Positions 1 through 11,855 of a stretch of DNA of 64,000 nt are shown here, piece by piece. This DNA is from Odontocerum albicorne. Taxonomy: Eukaryota > Arthropoda > Insecta > Trichoptera > Odontoceridae. A model generated the notes under the pieces. That model was not told the DNA's origin. It made no database searches and saw only the letters and a program-made list of their open reading frames with translations. The stretch spans positions 32,812,115-32,876,114 of the forward strand of contig OX463847.1 in the NCBI GenBank assembly GCA_949825065.1, read 5' to 3'. The stretch's first letter is position 1; the number at the start of each line of letters is the position of its first letter. The position numbers and the translations under genes are program-made.

Positions 1-9
1 AACAAACTG

Positions 10-400
10 GAACCTTTTACATACATATATGTATAACAAACACGCCGCTTCCCTGCTGGGGTAGACTCTCTGCCTAGTTAGCAACAGACTTATTTATCTC
101 GATACAAATATTTCTTCTCTTCCACATCCATAAAGTTTCTACGATTATCTTACTTTTTACATTTCCTTTTTTCAGAATATCATTCTCTTGATCCCGCTAT
201 ACTTTTCTTGGTCTTTCTCTACCACATCCTCCACTCGCATTTGAACTGTATATATGGTTTGGAAGTTTTTCTTCATTCATTCGTTCCATGTGCCCAAACC
301 ACCTCAGACTGCTCTTCTTCATCTTATTCAATACATCAGCATTTAATTTACACTTATTCCTAATCACTCAATATTCCGTATTTCGTCAAACATGGTGGTA
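10..400 (-). mobile_element. LINE-A 3' fragment
   Basis: Read on the minus strand, this is the C-terminal tail and 3' end of a non-LTR retrotransposon. It shows degenerate versions of the RIRNE, FGHVERMN and RGRPRKTW-type segments that recur in about 20 places in the window, and a 3' end of TATG repeats (top-strand ACATACATATATG near 20). No RT domain is present, so this is a 5'-truncated dead copy. Frameshifts prevent any continuous ORF. Confidence 0.8.
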
Positions 401-509
401 CCCTATTTATTCTTCTGGAACTCTTTTTTATATACTATATTATAAATGTGGGTGCATAAACCACGAGTTGGGGTGTCTCATCAACTACTAATGTTTTTAT
501 TAAACTTTC

Positions 510-690
510 GTCTTATACAGTACAACCTGACGGGCTTAATCCCATATGACAATCTCTTCCAACCAACCAGAAATATGTTGTAGAGACCTTAAGTGAAAAC
601 CAGTGATTTTTTTTATCTGGGGTCCAACGGGAAACGAATACGCAACCCTCGGGTTGGGAGACACTGACTAGGCTTAAGAGGTTGACTGGG
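510..690 (-). mobile_element. tRNA-derived SINE, family S1
   Basis: Minus-strand SINE. The tRNA-like head lies at the right end (box-B-like region around 630-660, degenerate). A T-rich linker follows, then the tail with the CTGGTTGGTTGGAAGAGATT type sequence (top strand 565-590), ending at the conserved TATACAGTACAACCTGACGGG stretch, partly shown here, near 515-535. The tail is the one shared with LINE J3. Confidence 0.8.
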
Positions 691-1179
691 AAAGTTTATT
701 ATTATTGGTAAATTTAGAGTTTCTTGTCAAATTCAACAAGAATCATAACATAAACTGCCACTTTATCAATTTGACCCCAGGTTATTCGGATATCTGGTCC
801 AACTTTGATAAAATATTCAAGCCACTCAAACCAGACTCTGCTTAGGCATACGAGTATAATGAGCTTTCTAGACAAATGGGTGTATAATATCATAGCTCTG
901 GCCATCTTCAAATTATATCTAATATTATGGGCAAGGCCCCGAACACGTTCCATGGTCACGCATTTTAATGTCTTGAATTACTTGGAAGGATTTAAAATAG
1001 AAGCACTTAACTGCTTCTTTAAATTTTAAAGATACTCTACTTTTCACTAAGGCTTAACATTACTTATCTATGCGTAGCGTTTACATTTAAAACGATATAT
1101 TAAAAGGAATAAACTGCCCTTTGTTGGCATCAGATTTTATCAGAAAATATATTAGAAATGTCAATACATAATAGTATGT
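691..1179. other. unassigned AT-rich interval with one excision-scar octamer
   Basis: No gene or known repeat was recognised. The short ORFs here have no family signature. TACGAGTA is present at 849-856; see the footprint entry. Confidence 0.4.
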
Positions 1180-1545
1180 TGGTTGCCACCTTGATGTATG
1201 GAAGTGAAACTTGGACTTGTCAGAAGAAGGATGAGAGTAATTTTAATGCTGTGGAGATGCGTGTGCCAAGGAAATTTTTTAGAGTGTCAACGTTTGAAAG
1301 ACATCAGATATGAATGCATGAATAAAATGGATGTTTTAAGCAAGATGCATAAAAGAGCTTTCAGAAGATTTGGACATGTGGACAGAATGAATTATGAAAA
1401 AATTACTAAGTAAGTAACAGATCAGAAGGGCACGGTGTGGGTGAAAGAGGTGAACGGACGAGAATGTAGCTGGTTCAAATGGACCAGATTTTGAAAGTAA
1501 AGTGTAGAGCGTGAATGTTTCAAAGATGGCGGAATGAAGACATCA
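1180..1545 (+). mobile_element. LINE-A 3' fragment
   Basis: Plus strand. It contains a YGSETWTCQKK-like segment near 1195-1230 (in a frame different from the listed-length ORF), a KMDVLSKMHKRAFRRFGHVD segment at about 1327-1386, and a degenerate RGRPR-type region near 1450. Short deletions and stops interrupt it. It is followed almost immediately by a second copy in the same orientation. Confidence 0.8.
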
Positions 1546-1855
1546 GAAATTAATACTTAAATAAAATGGATGTTTTAAGTAAGACAAATAAAGGAGTTTT
1601 AAGATGGTTTGGGCATGTGAAGAGAATGAATGCATGGTGTGCGTGGAAGAGATAGACTGAGGAAAAAACGAGGACTAGATTGACCAGATTTTTTAAGTAG
1701 AGTGAGAAGCATGAATAAAAAAAGATTGGGCATGACGAGATGTGTGTACGTGGAGGAGGTGAAAGTTGAGTGCTTGGATAGAAAAAAAATGAAAATCTGT
1801 TGTCTCTGCCTACCTCACAAAGGACACGGCGTGATGAAATGTATGTATGTATAAA
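1509..1855 (+). mobile_element. second, tandem LINE-A 3' fragment
   Basis: Restarts the same tail (KMDVLSKTNKGV then RWFGHVKRMN, about 1566-1632) and runs to the LINE 3' end. It shows the conserved run CTCTGCCTACCTCACAAAGG at 1804 onwards and GATGAAATGTATGTATGT at the terminus. Head-to-tail arrangement with the previous copy suggests local duplication or insertion at a TATG-type target. Confidence 0.8.
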
Positions 1856-2269
1856 TCTATAGAAAGGAAATAATGCAAACATATTAAGTGATGTTATTCA
1901 CGATGGATGATTGTACTAAAAAATAACGACAACATCCATAGCCTAGTCAATAAGGCGCTAAAAAAAAGGGTGTCACTGTCTGGTGAAAGAGGTCACATGG
2001 TATCAATACTCGCAGGCGTTAGACTTGTATATATGTGCAAGCACTACATTTGACATTCGTGCGAGTGTTATTACGTCTTAGCGTGCGGGTAATAATCCCA
2101 CTACAAGTTATGTGCCTACTTTGAAAGTTCTTGAAGCTGAAAGCTTGATTAATAAGGCTGAATAAATGATTTTGTCTTATAAATTTGAATTTCACCACAT
2201 GAACCATAAAATGTGATCAAAGTAAGAAAATGAAATTCAAAAGAGTCGGTTTAATTTTTAAAAAGACTA
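1856..2269. other. unassigned interval
   Basis: AT-rich with no recognised repeat. The minus ORF at 2019-2207 has no known motif and is treated as chance. Confidence 0.3.
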
Positions 2270-2560
2270 TATCATCATAATTTTCAGCCTCTTTCAGGCT
2301 CTTTAGTACCTCTTGGGTACCACTAGATTATTTCGGATGTCCATCGAGAATCTGACATTCTGACAACTTGTCCCGCCCATTGCCATTTCATATTCTTGCA
2401 CATCTTTATTACATATTCTATCATTGTTTTGATGCCAATCGAGGAGATTTGTTTACAGTTTCTTTTAGTATATCCCTACATATATCTCTCCACAATTCTC
2501 CGTGTAGTCTGAAGCTTCTGTATGTTTTTGCTGTGAGCGATCATGTCTCACAACCTTGCG
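2270..2560 (-). mobile_element. RTE-type LINE C-terminal fragment
   Basis: Minus-strand translation gives MKWQWAGQVVRMSDSRWTSE followed by IIxWYPRGTKEPERG. This is a decayed match to the widespread insect LINE tail of the form KWKWAGHVARM-DNRW-EW-PR. It lies downstream of the RT domain, which is absent. Stop codons show it is inactive. Confidence 0.75.
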
Positions 2561-2599
2561 TTATTACTGAGGGAATACTTTATATTATTGTAGATATAA

Positions 2600-3935
2600 G
2601 ATTTTGTTACGAAACAATCTTCCCATACGTAATTTTAATAAAATATTAAGATATTTTCAAGACATTATCTGTCACTTGTCCTTGGTACGGTGGTTAGAAT
2701 TCAGATAGTAATGTTGGATATCATCTTTGCATACTAATGAAGACTGGACTAAGTTGAATAAATTTATCCCTTGAAAATTATACAGACAGATTGTTTCTAA
2801 GTTTCAGAATATTAAAATCCAATGAAAATTAACGTTTGATTCAAGGCAATTTAAATGTTTTATTTAAGATTTGAATTTGATTTTTATTCCATAAATTCAA
2901 AATGATTTTTTAATTTGTTTCTTAATTCTTCTGTAATTAAAATTAAAATGAAAGATTTGCAATAATAATGGGTCAGTTAATTTCACTTGATATATTTTTT
3001 AAGATTTAGAAATGCGTGCTTTAAGACGAATACGTGTAGTGACAATGTAAGCAAGCCTGTAAAATGGTATTACATGGTTAAATCTGATCATATAAACCCA
3101 TACAAAATGGCGAGACCTCAATTCTCTCAATTGGGTTAATTTTGCATATTTACGATTATATCCAAAAAACTAATTGGTTTTTCTAAGTTTTTTTTAAAAA
3201 TATTTGTGTAAAAAAATAAACTATTGGAAGTTGCCAAGGTATATTGTGGTAAAGTTTAATTCATAGGAAAAATATATGAAACAAGTATGATTGCGAAAGA
3301 GTTAAATTGGAGCCCCGAAACGATAAACTGAAGAAAACTTACTAAGATGGTTGAGCCAACGACTTAAATATTCTACCCGAGCCCAATTTTTAGCTTTAGG
3401 TTAACAGGAAAAGAACGCTTTGGATATAGAGTGTGAAACAAAACCCTCGAAACACTGGAAGACGTATACATTATTATTCATTACTAGAAACTCGTCAGAT
3501 CTGACTAGAGTAAAAAAAAACTTGGGTTTTATAAGTAATTTTTTTTTCTCACAATTTTTGTAACTACTGCAAGAATAAGTAATTTATTTACTTAATTATT
3601 CGTAATCAGAAAAAGCATTATTATATTCATCTCAAAACCTTATTGCATACTCGTTTCTAGCAATTCTAGATTAAGTTTTATTTCTCGAGTTTAAACAAAT
3701 TTAAACTGAACTCTTAGAGTATGTGTTCTTAGAGCGAGTTCTTGTATATGAAAAGATGAAAAACCCTGGAGTTTTTTAAAATGTAGACGTGAAGTGCAAT
3801 CTTTTAGATGATTTTGTTGTTTTATCCTAGTCAAGTTTTGTAGTGTTTGTTTTTTTTTTTAAACATGAATTATAATTTACGATGATTTTTTGAAAAAATT
3901 AACTTTTGTTTCATAAATGTTAAGTTGATATGTAA
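2600..3935. other. unassigned AT-rich interval
   Basis: Dominated by A/T runs, including homopolymers near 3520-3545 and 3850. No ORF of note, inverted repeat or known element was recognised. Confidence 0.4.
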
Positions 3936-3939
3936 CGGT

Positions 3940-4305
3940 AAAGGGCACATACATACCATCACACCGTTTCCCTGTCTAGGTAGGCATAGAGGACAAACCA
4001 CCAGACTTTCCTATCTCGACAAACATCCTTCGCCTCTTCTACATCCATACATTTTCTCATACAACTCCTACGATTTATTTGAATTTCTACGTTTCCTTAG
4101 TTCAAAATACAATTCATTTGACCTAATCATACTTTCCTTTGTCTTCCTCTTCCACGTCTTCCACTTGCATGAGCACTATATAGTTCTTTTGTTAGGCTTT
4201 CTTCATTCATTCGTTCTACATGCCCAAACCATCTCAGTATGCTCTTCTTCATCTTACTCAACACATTTACCATAAGTTCACATTTGTCAGTAAAGAACAC
4301 ATCAG
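3940..4305 (-). mobile_element. LINE-A 3' fragment
   Basis: Minus strand. The 3' end is at the left (ACATACATACCATCACACCG, 3948 onwards), followed inwards by the conserved GTAGGCA-GAGG-CAAAC-CCAGACTTTCC block, then the region encoding the FGHVERMNE-like segment (top strand CATGCCCAAACCATCTCA at about 4220). Continuity is better than in most copies, but it is still truncated before the RT. Confidence 0.85.
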
Positions 4306-4332
4306 TATCGTTAATTTTTAAATAAATACGAC

Positions 4333-4540
4333 GACCTCCTTGACCTTGTTTGTAAGACGCCTTTCTCCCAACCCGGAGGTCGCGAGTTTAAATCTCGCTG
4401 GAACCCAGATTTTTAAAAAGAATTCCCGTCTGGTTTTCACTGAAAGCTTCTCTAGCATATTTCTTGTCGGCTGGAAGAGATTACCACGTGGCAATAAGCC
4501 GTCAGGTTATACTGTATACAACAAAAGTTTACTAAATACT
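4333..4540 (+). mobile_element. tRNA-derived SINE S1, near full length
   Basis: The head begins near ACGACCTCCTTGACC. It has an A-box-like segment around 4340-4360, then CCCAACCCGGAGGTCGCGAG and a B-box-like GAGTTTAAATCTC at 4383-4397. An A-rich linker (TTTTTAAAAAG) and the GTCTGGTTTTCACTGAAAGC body follow. The tail is GGCTGGAAGAGATTACCACG ... CAATAAGCC ... TATACTGTATACAACAAAAG. The head is a decayed RNA polymerase III promoter; the tail equals the LINE J3 3' end. Confidence 0.85.
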
Positions 4541-5079
4541 TACAAAAAAATAACAATGAACTGGACGAAAATATTGGATCAGAAAATTATGTTGATAGGA
4601 TTAAGGACAACATGAAAAAGCAAATATGGTGTTTTAGTTTACCCATCAATTTTTCAATCAATACTATGACCAGGTTACAATGACTAGAGACCGTATGAGT
4701 TAATTCCAGGAAACAAATAACGTTATATAATAATAAATATTAAATACTTCGTAGTGTGAGTTATGGTTTTTGTGTTTGTTTGAATCATGCAGTGATTTCT
4801 GTAATTGAAATAAAATGAACTATCATGATGTCACTGTAGGTGATAGGGTTATCAACTAGCTTGTGGCGGTCAGTACTTAACAGACAGACGCCTGGGCATG
4901 TAAAATATAATATTATTTGTATATCACACTTGTTTATAATATTATATTAAATGAAATCATTATTATAGTATTACACTTTTGTTTTATACGGTATAAATAT
5001 CATTGCATGCAGTAACCATGGCGGGTCACTGCATATAACAGTAGCGGAAAGAAAAAAAAACAGCTGACAATTGGATGGA
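4541..5079. other. unassigned interval
   Basis: AT-rich sequence following the SINE tail. No other feature was recognised. Confidence 0.3.
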
Positions 5080-5335
5080 GTTCTCGGAAAAAAATACCCC
5101 AGGAGGTCGACTTTTGGCCTACGTGGAAAGCGCTGAATAAACTTCGAATATGGGGTAACTAGATACAAGGTAAGCATGCAAAGATGGAATTTCTTGAAAG
5201 AAAGTAGCATTGCGTGTGATTGTGGGGATGTACAAAACTCATAACACACGCTAATTTGTCCGAACATCTCTGTTGCCTCCTATTGGAAAATGTGGCAGGA
5301 TTGATAAATTATGGCCAAGACACGGAAATAACTGA
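5080..5335 (+). mobile_element. LINE C-terminal fragment with Cys/His end motif
   Basis: Plus strand, one frame reads FLKESSIACDCGDVQNS, stop, HTLICPN around 5190-5265. The C-x-C-G ... H-x3-C-P arrangement is the usual end of the RNase H-side tail of insect Jockey-like LINEs. The stop between Q-N-S and H-T-L shows decay. The opposite-strand ORF here is a shadow. Confidence 0.7.
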
Positions 5336-5339
5336 CCAT

Positions 5340-5515
5340 AGATTGCGGGTTTATTACTATGCGGTAATCTTTTCCAACCAGCTAGAAATATGTTAAACAA
5401 GCCTTAAGTTATAATAAAACAAGATTGGAGCCTTTCTTAAAAAAATCTGGAATCGAACCCGTAACATCCCAGGTTAAAAGGCACATCTTACCACCTAGAT
5501 CACAGGGCCGTGGCA
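5340..5515 (-). mobile_element. tRNA-derived SINE S1
   Basis: Minus orientation. The tail is at 5355-5395 (CCAACCAGCTAGAAATATG); the tRNA-like head at 5450-5515 contains ATCGAACCCGTAAC (B-box complement) and CTTACCACCTAGATCACAGG (A-box complement). An inserted ATAATAAAAC interrupts the body. Confidence 0.8.
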
Positions 5516-6175
5516 AAGCAGGTTAATTAGTACAATATTATGTGGACTTGTTGAAGAGCGTGTCAGGAAAATAGCATTGACTTCAGCCCCATTTATCGAA
5601 GAGTTAAGACCCACAGAAGAAGGCAGCGTTCCGTCGTCGTACATGTTTGAGAATCCTACCGCACACAGACAGGTAATATAATACTTGTCGAGAAATTAAA
5701 CCTAACTGGGAAACTTTTATTTTGTTGACCACTGGTAATCGAGTTCAAAACCCTCGAGAGAAAGAAAAGTATCTTACTCACTCAGTCACGGAACTATCGA
5801 CTGACTTCGGTGAAAATACTTTGGCTACAAGTTACTCGGTTGATTTGCTGTATAGCAATTTTTTCAATAATTTAATAAATTGTCACGAAAGCTTCCAAAA
5901 TTGGCCTTATTGAGAGCATTCGTCATATTGTGAAGCGTTATGGAAAGCAAAGTGACTTTTTTCTTAATTGTACAATTATTTTGTAAAAGTGAAAGCATTT
6001 CAACTGAAAGCAATAATTATTGCTATTATTTTTCCTTTTTAAAGAAGATCTAAAGCAGGTGTTTAACAGGGTTAATGCCATAAATAATGCAGGAGAATTT
6101 GGTTACCATCTGAAATCTTACAAGAAAATAGGGTAATTATAAAAATTTTCAAATTATTTAGAAACATAACTATAT
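5516..6175. other. unassigned interval
   Basis: A short GC-richer patch at 5590-5680, otherwise AT-rich. Nothing was recognised. The ORF at 5722 has no family signature. Confidence 0.3.
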
Positions 6176-6179
6176 TTGA

Positions 6180-6690
6180 CAAGTACTTTATTTGTATACA
6201 GTACACTTATATGGCAAATGTGTTCAAGATACCCTTAGAAAAAACCAGACTGGTGTCCTTTAAATAAATCGGCGTTACAACGGGAATCTACGTTACAAAG
6301 AAAATTATTTAGAATCATTTATATATATTTTATTGCATCACACTTTCTTTGTATACAATACAACTGTGTGGGATTATTGTTACGTGGTTATTTCTTTCAA
6401 CCAACCAGAAATATGTTTAAGATACCCTTAGAAAAAAACAGACTGGTGTCCTTGAAAAAAAAAACCTGCGTTACAACGGGAATCCGCGTTACAATTAAAA
6501 TTATTTAGAATCATTAATATATTTAATTGTATTACACATTCTTTTTATACAGTACAACTTCGTGGGCTTATTGTTACGTGGTAATTTCTTCCGACCAACC
6601 AGAAATATGTTAAAGATACCCTTAGAAAAAAACACACTGGTGTCCTTTAAAATTATCTGCGTTATAACGGGAATCGAACCGCGGGTTGGA
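6180..6690 (-). repeat. three head-to-tail partial S1 SINE tails
   Basis: Three minus-strand S1 pieces lie in direct order at about 6190-6300, 6330-6500 and 6515-6690. The last two each comprise AATTATTTAGAATCATT, a poly-A/T stretch, TTTATACAGTACAACT-like, the GTTACGTGGTAATTTCTTCC block, ACCAACCAGAAATATGTT and GATACCCTTAGAAAAAA, ending at GTTACAACGGGAATC. The repeated unit includes the flanking AATTATTTAGAATCATT, so this is a segmental tandem duplication of about 175-190 bp rather than three independent insertions. Confidence 0.75.
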
Positions 6691-6850
6691 AGAGAGACAT
6701 CAAAAATGAAAAATATGAATAATATAATATTTTGCATGATGAGATGTATGAATGTGGAGAAGGTGAAGGTTGTGTGATTGGATAGAAAGGTTTGGTGATC
6801 TGTTTTGTCTGCCAACCCCACATGGGACACGGCGTAATGATACGAATGTA
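6691..6850 (+). mobile_element. LINE-A extreme 3' fragment
   Basis: Plus strand GATGAGATGTATGAATGTGG ... TCTGCCAACCCCACATGGG ... ACACGGCGTAATGATACGAA. This is only the last 150 bp or so of LINE-A, abutting the SINE array. Confidence 0.7.
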
Positions 6851-8394
6851 AGAAATATATTTATAATCTTAAAACTTTTTATATGTGTAGGTGTATTGAT
6901 TTCTCAATATGTTTATATGTAATTACTTTCGCAATATTTTGACCAGTATATTCTAAAAATCAAAAGAGAAAACCAAAGATAAAAAAATTATAATAAATTG
7001 TCTATGGCACCTTTAACTTAAATTATCTGGAGAAACTTTATCAATCACCTAACCTCAATCAGCTGTAAGTATGAAAAAAGAAAATAACAATTATATACAT
7101 GAATGAAAAATAGTATGTTTAAACAATGTAATTAAAGATTGATGTCTACGCTTAGTTTTGAAAGGGAACTGACATGCTGATGTTTTGCTATAATTTATCA
7201 TTCGATGACTGAAATAAAAACCACAACAAAAAAAAAAACACCAACCGTTTGATAACTATCTTTCCTTTTAAACCAAGTTCACTACACTTACATCACGAAA
7301 ATGAATTACGTACTTTAAACACTGAACTTAAAAAGAAATCAATATTTTTTCACAATCGAATAAGTTCAACGTTTATTTTACACTTTTATAAATAGAACTG
7401 TTTGAACTTACAATACGACTTACATGGTTCAAATAAAACTGTTGTAAGTGTTTAAATTCAACTGTTCTTGATTCTTATACGCTATAAACAAATCACTTTA
7501 CACTTTAATTGTATATACAATTTTTAAAGCTAATACAAACGTCAAAGAAAAAAATATTTTAATAATACAATACAAACAAAACGTACAGGGAACAAAAATC
7601 ACTGTTGAATTGATACTTTCAATTCAAAATACTTTCAGGAAGTTGTGAATGCACACTTAGATTTTTTTGTTTATGGAACCGAATTGTCAAAAGTTCGCAA
7701 TTTTAAAATTCAAATTTTGAACGTCAAACGATCGCGATATTCGATTTGATAAATGCGCGCAAAAGACACCCTCCCATCAAAGCAACTCGACAAAGACTGG
7801 TCGCATAAAGCTGGTATTCAACCATGCAGGTCCGGGCTAGAACGTCTATTAATACAGGCAAGTTGTTTGGCGTTTAATAAAAAAGATTAATTCAAATGGG
7901 CAAAATGTAGATTTACAGAGCAAAGATACATGTTTATTTTGTACTCGGGGTTTTATTTTGTATGGTTGTGTTATTTTATTTCGAAGCAAATGAATAGGGC
8001 ATACCCCACTGAGACAAAAAAATAAATAAAATAAAAGGTATCTGGTATGCCATCACAGGGCAACGATTTGAAGCTGAACGAAGAGACAGGTCAACAATTT
8101 GTGTTTGAAATATATTTCATTTTATTTTTTAAGATATCAGGAATTTTTCAATATTTTTTACGTAGAAATATTCTAGATATATTTCCACTCATCAGAACCA
8201 GCCTTACTGGTGTCAATAGTATGGTAAATATAAGACTTGTTTATTCACTTTTGATATTCTGGTTTAAGATATTATATAATTTCAGGCATCTACCTGCATT
8301 TATTCAGTGATATTATAAGCAAAATTTTATACATTGCTTTATAAAATGCTTTGGGTGGTATTATTTTATTTAGAAACCGCGCTTTACAAGTTTC
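6851..8394. other. unassigned AT-rich interval
   Basis: No gene was recognised. The minus strand around 8187-8206 reads TTCTGATGAGTGGAAATATA, a CTGATGA...GAAA pattern discussed in the findings. Confidence 0.35.
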
Positions 8395-8640
8395 TTAATA
8401 CATTAAACCGACTCCTTTTCAAAGTAGGCAGAGAGGATAGAGCACAAGACTTTCCATCGCGACATTAATATTTCATATCTTCTACATCCATGCACTTTCT
8501 CATATAGCTCCTGCGTTTTAACTGACTTCTTACAGTTTCTTCTTTTAAAATATATTTCACTTAATCGAACCATACTTTTCTTAGTCTTCCTCTACAACGT
8601 CTTCTTTTCACATTTACACTGTTTATTTGTTAATTCGATT
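8395..8640 (-). mobile_element. LINE-A 3' fragment
   Basis: Minus strand; GTAGGCAGAGAGGATAGAGC at 8426 and CATCCATGCACTTTCTCATA at 8486 match the other copies. Truncated before the FGHVERMN segment. Confidence 0.75.
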
Positions 8641-10459
8641 ATTTACTCATAATAAATAAAAAAAATGTAACTAAGGACTCTTACGAAGGCTGGCATGCGA
8701 GTGTCTTTGACCGCGTAAAAGAGGAAATTTGATGCTGGAACTCAATAAATATTAGTAAGATCATACATATAAGTAATAATTAAACAACGATAAGTGTTTT
8801 GCATTGAAGAGATGGTGTAATTTCGTTGTTGAATATTGAAAAAGGGATTGGTGAAAGAATAACACCTTGAGGGACACCTGCTGAAATTTTAGTTCAATTA
8901 GAGATCTGCTTCTGATATTTGAATGATAGTTCCCTTCTTTTTTAAATAAATTGATAACCAATTAATTAATGGCTGGCAATGAGAAGTATAAGGAACACAT
9001 ACTTGTACAAACGTATCAATGGAAGTACAAAATCTACAGTGTTAAAGGCATTAATTAATAAAGTCCAGGATAGTGCTAATTTAACTTTCTCGTGAGGTGG
9101 ACCGGTTTACGAGTATATAATATTAAATATATATCTTGTGGTGTCACTTAGGGACCAGTTCCTTTTAAGATGGGGTGGGTATTAAAAAAATGTTGTGTAA
9201 ATACAGTTTTGTTAAAAAAAATACAATACTTCTTTTTACAATATGGTCTACGGCTATGAAAACCATTTGCGTAGCACTGATCCAGAAGATGTAAGTATCA
9301 TAAACTATTTGGAACTCATTATCTCATATCATCCGTGAGTTAGTAAAAGTGTGGCAGTATGTTCTGGCCTAAATCCGAATTGTAAATAATTGAGTAGTTT
9401 ATATTGGGTGAATTGACACTTTAGTTAAGTATAAACTATTCTCTCTTTTATTTTGGAGAAATACTCGTATATCACATGGGCCTGAAATTCGTATGGGACG
9501 GGGCCTGAAATTCTTATGGTACTGGAGAAGCATACTGGGAATAAGAATTATTACCGCTCTTTTCTAGTTATTAGGAAAGGTGCTGGAAGATACGGAGAAA
9601 TTGGTTATGTGTGTGATGGTTGGGAGAATTTGTTGAAAAAGCTCATAGAAATTATTTATTAATGGAGGGCAATACACCACACCGAGGAGAAATTTTGATT
9701 ATGTAATTGTATTAGAAGACACCTTTTAACTCTGCTGCTAGCTATACTTACTTTTTTATTTACTTTTGTACTTAAATTGACAAAATATTTTAAAACATTG
9801 GTCTCTATGTAAATATGCAAAATATGTTTTTGAAATGACTGAAGTAAATATATTTAATTTAATAAAAACGACAGCTTATAAAAAGCTTTTGAGAAGTAAT
9901 CGAAATATGGACGTACGTGTATGTATGCAATAAGGACCCTGCCTATATTTTACATGGTCTGAGATAATTGAAGAAACCTTCAGTAACTGTATGAGCTTGT
10001 ATTGAACCATTTTTCCTGAGACGGGATTTATTCTTATTTTATTGACCATCAAAAAAGGTTACAAGAATAATACTCATATTAGAATTTTGAGTGCGCATGA
10101 ATATAAATATCCATGAAATAGTCATTTAACTGGCGTTATATTTAAGCTCATCTAAAATTGAGTTTTTTTTTGTGTTTTAAATAAAACAAAAAAGACCTGT
10201 GTTGCGGTCGTAAATTTTTATGCGTCCATAAATAAGTATTTTCAAACTTTTTAACCTCCTTTCCCAAAATGTGCTTAAATGATTATATTATTTTTTTACA
10301 TAAAAATAATGTGTTTGTGTCATATCGTGTAAATATTAAACATGGAAATCATTAATTAATTTTATTTCTTATAAGTATATCTCAAAAACCACACAGTTCC
10401 TTACACATTGTATATTTTTTTTCTTACAAATATAACAAAAATTGTTTTGATAGTAATAA
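8641..10459. other. unassigned interval
   Basis: About 1.8 kb with no recognised gene or repeat. Octamer scars are at 9108 and 9462. The short duplicated phrase GGGCCTGAAATTC-TATGG occurs twice at 9479-9518. Confidence 0.35.
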
Positions 10460-10560
10460 TAATAAAATGATAGTTTACATAGCGTTGTTTAAAGAGCAGA
10501 CTCTCCTTAAGGGCGCTCTAACTCAGGATTTAAACCCACTGTTATTGACATATTGAAAAT
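10460..10560 (-). mobile_element. LINE-K 3' tail only
   Basis: Minus-strand copy of the terminal tail; top strand AGAGCAGACTCTCCTTAAGG, GCGCTCTAACTCAGGATTTA and CCCACTGTTATTGACA. The TAATAATAATAAAATGATAG microsatellite at 10450 marks the 3' end of the element. Confidence 0.7.
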
Positions 10561-11404
10561 ATAACAAAATCATATGTACAAACAATACATATAAAAAAAA
10601 TAAGTGAAAGCAGGTGGCTAAGATTATAGGTGTTCTGTGAATATTGACAGTAGTTGTTTACATAGTTTTACTAAGCCAAAAGCAACAATAAACTGCATAA
10701 AAAAATAACATTTTTCTAATTCAAGAACTGTTACCCAAACAAGATGTCTTTGAAATGTAATTTACATTATTTCTTGAAGATGGTGACATAATTTCTCAAT
10801 ATGTATATTTATCGCACATTTTAACCCTTTCAGACTTGAATTAATTCTAAGGTTTTAAATTAAATATTATTTCTTGTGAGTGTATTATTTACAATAAATT
10901 CAACATTATGTCATATTAGTTTGGAAAGATGACAACCAAAACACCCAAGTCGATAATACAGTATCCTAAACTTCATTTGTTATTATTGGGAACAGAAATA
11001 TTCCACAAAGTCGTTTACAAAGTGTATATGAACTATGTGTCCATTATAATGAACGCCAGGTCTGAAGATAATGAAATGCTTCTTATTTATAGTTTCATAT
11101 TCAACGAGTTGAAACGGTGAATATGATAAGGAGTCAAATTACGGATTAGATAACGTACATTAAATTCAGAGTGCGAATCTTTAATGGTGGCGATTTAATC
11201 TCTTGTCTTGTCATATATTGTATTTCAGCTTTTCTTACACTTGAGCTATCATAGCGATTCAAAAACATGTTCTCAGTAGAGTACATTGGATAAATATGAA
11301 CATCTTATTTTTGACTGTTGGTGTGATTGCTCTGTAGAAAAGAATTAAAACAATGATTTCTAATATAATTTTATAATATTGGTGTTCTACAAAATTCGTG
11401 GTTC
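10561..11404. other. unassigned AT-rich interval
   Basis: No feature was recognised; the ORF at 10929-11120 has no family signature. Confidence 0.35.
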
Positions 11405-11855
11405 AACGCTAAATAAAATTCAATAATTTATCAAGGGTTTCGGCTTTAACTTTGTGAACTCCATATTTCAGGTACATGGCTGTGCGGTAACGCATTGGAC
11501 TTAGGTGCGGAATATCACCGGTTCGAGCCCCGCACTGTGCCACTCCACGACATAGCTTCGCTTTTTAACAGAATTGACGTTGGAATAGCGAGGGGGTCCT
11601 CGACTACGAGGCCTAGCAACGACAACGATCATATTTGAAAATCTGACAATAAATGACTTTGTTTTTCTTCAGACTGAATGATCCCAGTTTGTTAAAAGAA
11701 CATTGCTTAGGTCTGATAAGTCTGAACTTAGCACTACTCTCGAAACAAATTAACATAATTCCACCTGACGAGATCCTCGTAATAGGAGGTAGAACACGCA
11801 TAACGGGGATTAATGTGATAAATAGAATTATAAAGTAATTTATCGTTAAATATAC
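11405..11855. mobile_element. foldback element interrupted by a SINE
   Basis: The left outer part (TATCAAGGGTTTCGGCTTTA ... TGTGAACTCCATATTTCA, 11430-11470) and the rest of the element (11638-11855, including ACTTTGTTTTTCTTCAGACT, CAGTTTGTTAAAAG, then the right arm ending TTTATCGTTAAATATA) align in order with the uninterrupted copy at 52670-53095. The intervening 11471-11629 is a SINE. The ORFs on both strands are by-products of the arm sequence. Confidence 0.7.
11471..11629 (+). mobile_element. tRNA-derived SINE S3, inserted in foldback element
   Basis: The head runs GGTACATGGCTGTGCGGTAA ... GGACTTAGGTGCGGAA, with the B-box-like GGTTCGAGCCCC at 11520-11531. The tail is GAATTGACGTTGGAATAGCG ... 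GGCCTAGCAACGACAACGAT. It is flanked by near-identical 9-bp copies CATATTTCA (11462-11470) and CATATTTGA (11630-11638), the expected target-site duplication of LINE-driven insertion. Relative to the copy at 40.5-40.9 kb it lacks about 220 internal bases. Confidence 0.8.

Noticed and set aside
4340..4400. Genuine tRNA gene
   Set aside because: A and B boxes are present, but no cloverleaf with intact acceptor stem; the same head recurs with a SINE body and tail elsewhere.
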